NCBI RefSeq assembly: GCF_002886255.1
Contig: NZ_KZ614149.1
Coordinates: forward strand, 1,860,001-1,924,000
Origin: Alteribacillus bidgolensis
Lineage (GTDB): Bacteria > Bacillota > Bacilli > Bacillales > Marinococcaceae
Length of the DNA: 64,000 nucleotides
Direction of reading: 5' to 3'
Numbering within the stretch: the first letter of the stretch is position 1; every line of letters starts with the position of its first letter. Made by a program: the position numbers and the translations under genes. This document shows positions 61,795-64,000 of this stretch, in pieces. The notes beneath the pieces are model-generated. The model was given only the letters and a program-made list of their open reading frames with translations. It searched no databases and was not told where the DNA came from.

Positions 61795-63732
61795 TTATGG
61801 AAATGGATGAGGATATGGATTAAGCTGCTCAAATGTCAGCGGCTGTTTTGTATACCCTAGCTCCATAGGTGTCGTCAACACCCTCTTCAGTCCTGTAACG
61901 CGGGTTAGGTGATGACCGAATGTCATCGGCAGCATCCCTGGAATTAAAACTTTTACACAATACAATCCGTTCCGTGCAATTTCTGGTGTTGTCTGGTCTA
62001 CTACAATGACTTCGAGGTTCAACCGACGAAACGCTTGAAGAATTTCCTCTAAATCATCAGTCAGATCATCATGGCCAGGCGCCCGTTTGAATTCCTCATC
62101 AAACGTTCGCAGCGGACGAGTATCGTCAAGCAAAAACTGCAGCCGCTCCTCTGCTTGCGGTAATCCATAGAGCAAACCGTGATCATCCATCTGCTGAACG
62201 AGGGAAGAATCCTTTAACATTCGTAAAAGCTCCTCCTCATTTTCCTCAAGCTTATCATCAAGCGTCAGCATCATGCCGGCTAACTCATGAATCGAACTTT
62301 TTACAGCCCGTAACGGATCTATGTGAGCTCCAGCAGCACAAATGACATTTAAACCTTTTTTCTTTCGATTTTTAGCCAGCGCAAAAACACTTGGAATACC
62401 GTGCTCCATCGTAGAATTAAAGAAATACAGATCATATCCTGCTGCCGCTCGCACACGGTCTACCATTAACGCCAATTCCTGATCGTTAGTAGAGTATGGA
62501 TCGATGCGTTGAAGAGGCAGCTGTGCGTACCAAGTCATCAAAAACGCATCACGTTCCACCACTTCCATAATGCCGTAAAAAACAGCCTCCTCCAAACTTC
62601 CTCCTAATGCACATCCGTTTGACGTTTCATAGACAAATCCATCTCCGCAGCCTAAACTATAGTAGGCGAGCAATTCTGGAACGAGTATCGGACGCTCTTT
62701 TAAAAAAGAATAGCCCCATACCCAATTGATAGAGCGATCAGGATCAAAGGGTTTGAATGGGAACCCAGGTTTGGCATACTGTTCCTTTTCATGCACACCT
62801 ACATCCATAGGATGAAGAGCTTGGTCTTTTACATTTTGGTAACTATCATGAATAACTGTCCGTTTTCCATGGGGAGCCAGACCGCAATACCGCTCCAAGC
62901 CTTCCAAAATAGCAGTTAATTCACTTTCTTCGTATGAATGTGTCCGTCCTGCTACTCCCTCATCTCCCATAATCAATGGCAGATTAACATTAACATCAGC
63001 AAATGGCGGCACAAGATCATACATTTTATCGTTTAAAAATCCAGTCCGGGAATCAAGATAGTCTGTAGCAAGAACTTTTTTCAATTCGTCCATCGAACGG
63101 CAGCGATAACTGTCTGTACTTAACTTCGGACTCGGTTGAAGGGATATTTGCGCCCTAGTTGATGAATCTTCAGGTAAATCGCTGCAAACCGAACACATTG
63201 GGTCGGGAAGATAGGAATGCCGTGAGCTCTTCAGTGTTTTCAAGTTCATTAGAAATATTTGCTGTTTGGAGAAGGTACCAGAAAGTGCTTTCTGTGTCTC
63301 TTTCTCAAGCAGGTGAGCTAACTGCAATAGTCCCGTGCGTGATGCCCACACATCCCTTATCAATCCTTCATTCGTCTTTAGCTTTTCTTCCAACCCGAGC
63401 ATTTCTTTACGATCGCGTCCTGCCATTAGACGCCGCATATCCGCACATTGGGAGCAGCCTTGCGTTCCCGGGAGAATCAGCGGACCAACGACACCTTCCC
63501 CAAATGAAATAAACCCTCTTAGCCAGGGGATTCCCGCTGGCTGCAACACTTCTTCTGCCTTCTTATGAATGGGTGGTCTCCAGGCATCATGTACTACCAG
63601 CACCAAATCAGCATCTTCAGGGACACCATGTTCAAAATCATTTTGATGGGATACCTGGTATAGAGCGGACAGTTTTTCCGACACAAGGTCTTTTAGTATT
63701 CCTTTACCGACTATAGCCACGTAAGTACTCAC
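61795..63732 (-). CDS. TOMM cyclodehydratase: E1-like leader-binding domain fused to YcaO
   Basis: A 645-residue fusion. The N-terminal part (about residues 1-220) is E1/ThiF-like with two zinc-binding CxxC pairs (QGCSQCADM and DPMCSVCSD). The C-terminal part is a YcaO ATP-dependent domain (SYEESELTAILEGLERYCGL, ALGGSLEEAVFYGIMEVVER) ending in the Pro-rich NPYPHPFP tail typical of YcaO cyclodehydratases. It would convert Cys/Ser/Thr of a precursor peptide to azolines. Start GTG 63732 overlaps the preceding gene by 4 bases (GTGA). No precursor gene is seen in the window. Confidence 0.88.
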   Translation of the reverse strand: MSTYVAIVGKGILKDLVSEKLSALYQVSHQNDFEHGVPEDADLVLVVHDAWRPPIHKKAEEVLQPAGIPWLRGFISFGEGVVGPLILPGTQGCSQCADMRRLMAGRDRKEMLGLEEKLKTNEGLIRDVWASRTGLLQLAHLLEKETQKALSGTFSKQQIFLMNLKTLKSSRHSYLPDPMCSVCSDLPEDSSTRAQISLQPSPKLSTDSYRCRSMDELKKVLATDYLDSRTGFLNDKMYDLVPPFADVNVNLPLIMGDEGVAGRTHSYEESELTAILEGLERYCGLAPHGKRTVIHDSYQNVKDQALHPMDVGVHEKEQYAKPGFPFKPFDPDRSINWVWGYSFLKERPILVPELLAYYSLGCGDGFVYETSNGCALGGSLEEAVFYGIMEVVERDAFLMTWYAQLPLQRIDPYSTNDQELALMVDRVRAAAGYDLYFFNSTMEHGIPSVFALAKNRKKKGLNVICAAGAHIDPLRAVKSSIHELAGMMLTLDDKLEENEEELLRMLKDSSLVQQMDDHGLLYGLPQAEERLQFLLDDTRPLRTFDEEFKRAPGHDDLTDDLEEILQAFRRLNLEVIVVDQTTPEIARNGLYCVKVLIPGMLPMTFGHHLTRVTGLKRVLTTPMELGYTKQPLTFEQLNPYPHPFP

Positions 63733-64000
63733 CGGGATTCCTCCTCTCTAAGCAGCACACCAAATACGCCCGCAAGTGGTGTTTTTAAAAACGGTTCTAG
63801 CTCTAGTTCGAAGACCAAAAAGCGCATATGGTTTTGTTCTAGCACTTGTTTAGAGGAGTGCAGCATTTCTGAAGATCTTGTTTCTTCCGTAATTTTTATA
63901 TGTTCTGGCTTTATATCATCTAGCACAACAGATGAAATCTCTAATACTTGGTCCGCCTGACAGTCTTCTTTGTTTTGCGCCTTCAGCAGCGCCCCTTGTA
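63729..64000 (-). CDS. TOMM cluster protein, C-terminal part (truncated by window edge)
   Basis: The last 90 or so residues of a protein whose frame is open to the window end; it includes ALLKAQNKEDCQADQVLEIS and ends FLVFELELEPFLKTPLAGVF and a short charged tail. It overlaps the YcaO gene by 4 bases, so it belongs to the same operon. A GTG at 63926 could start a short protein but has no ribosome binding site. Family not recognised from this part. Confidence 0.6.
   Translation of the reverse strand, partial: QGALLKAQNKEDCQADQVLEISSVVLDDIKPEHIKITEETRSSEMLHSSKQVLEQNHMRFLVFELELEPFLKTPLAGVFGVLLREEESR

Overview
The window comes from a low-GC, endospore-forming member of the Bacillaceae. The evidence is the conserved valS-folC-comC-spoIIB-maf-radC-mreBCD-minCD / spoIVFAB-rplU-prp-rpmA backbone, a T-box in front of valS, an L21 leader, yteA and many short Bacillus-type proteins. 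A BCCT osmolyte transporter and an extremely acidic repeat protein suggest a salt- or alkali-adapted species; the genus cannot be fixed from the sequence alone. No rRNA, tRNA, intact transposase, prophage or CRISPR array was seen.

Layout. 0-4.2 kb: a ResA-like thioredoxin, the DUF1659/DUF2922/YvrJ trio, a DUF418 membrane protein and a broken cheX. 4.2-7.1 kb: cheY, cheW and cheA behind a sigma-D-like promoter. 7.4-12.8 kb: the phosphate operon pstS-pstC-pstA-pstB1-pstB2-phoU with PhoP-type boxes. 13.1-16.4 kb: a YhfI-like metallo-hydrolase, acetoacetate-CoA ligase and an EthD-like protein. 16.9-21.3 kb: rpmA, prp, rplU, rng, spoIVFB, spoIVFA. 21.6-34.7 kb: a block of about 13 kb lying between spoIVFA and minD, which are neighbours in Bacillus subtilis. 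It holds arsC-arsB-arsR, arsD-arsA, a permease/amidohydrolase pair with a sigma-54 promoter beside the decayed gene of its probable activator, several gene remnants, and arsI with its own arsR. 34.8-48.4 kb: minD back to valS, with a cydB remnant and a Gly/Pro-rich protein gene between comC and folC. 48.5-59.6 kb: accessory genes, including a CDF metal transporter, a double P-loop NTPase, an operon encoding an 812-residue protein made mostly of alternating Glu-Ala, a metallo-hydrolase, BCCT and MFS transporters, and small Bacillus proteins. 60.2-64 kb: part of a thiazole/oxazole-modified peptide (TOMM) cluster with a SagB-type dehydrogenase, an E1-like/YcaO cyclodehydratase and a gene cut by the window edge.

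How the parts work together. pst/phoU imports phosphate under PhoP control. The ars genes reduce arsenate (ArsC), pump out arsenite (ArsB with the ArsA ATPase and ArsD chaperone) and probably demethylate organoarsenicals (ArsI). mre/min/spo genes control cell shape, septum placement and sporulation. Two features cut across the window. One is a dispersed intergenic repeat (nine or more copies) that sits in or beside most of the places where the backbone is broken. The other is the Glu-Ala repeat operon at 50.7-53.9 kb, the most unusual locus here, whose function is unknown.
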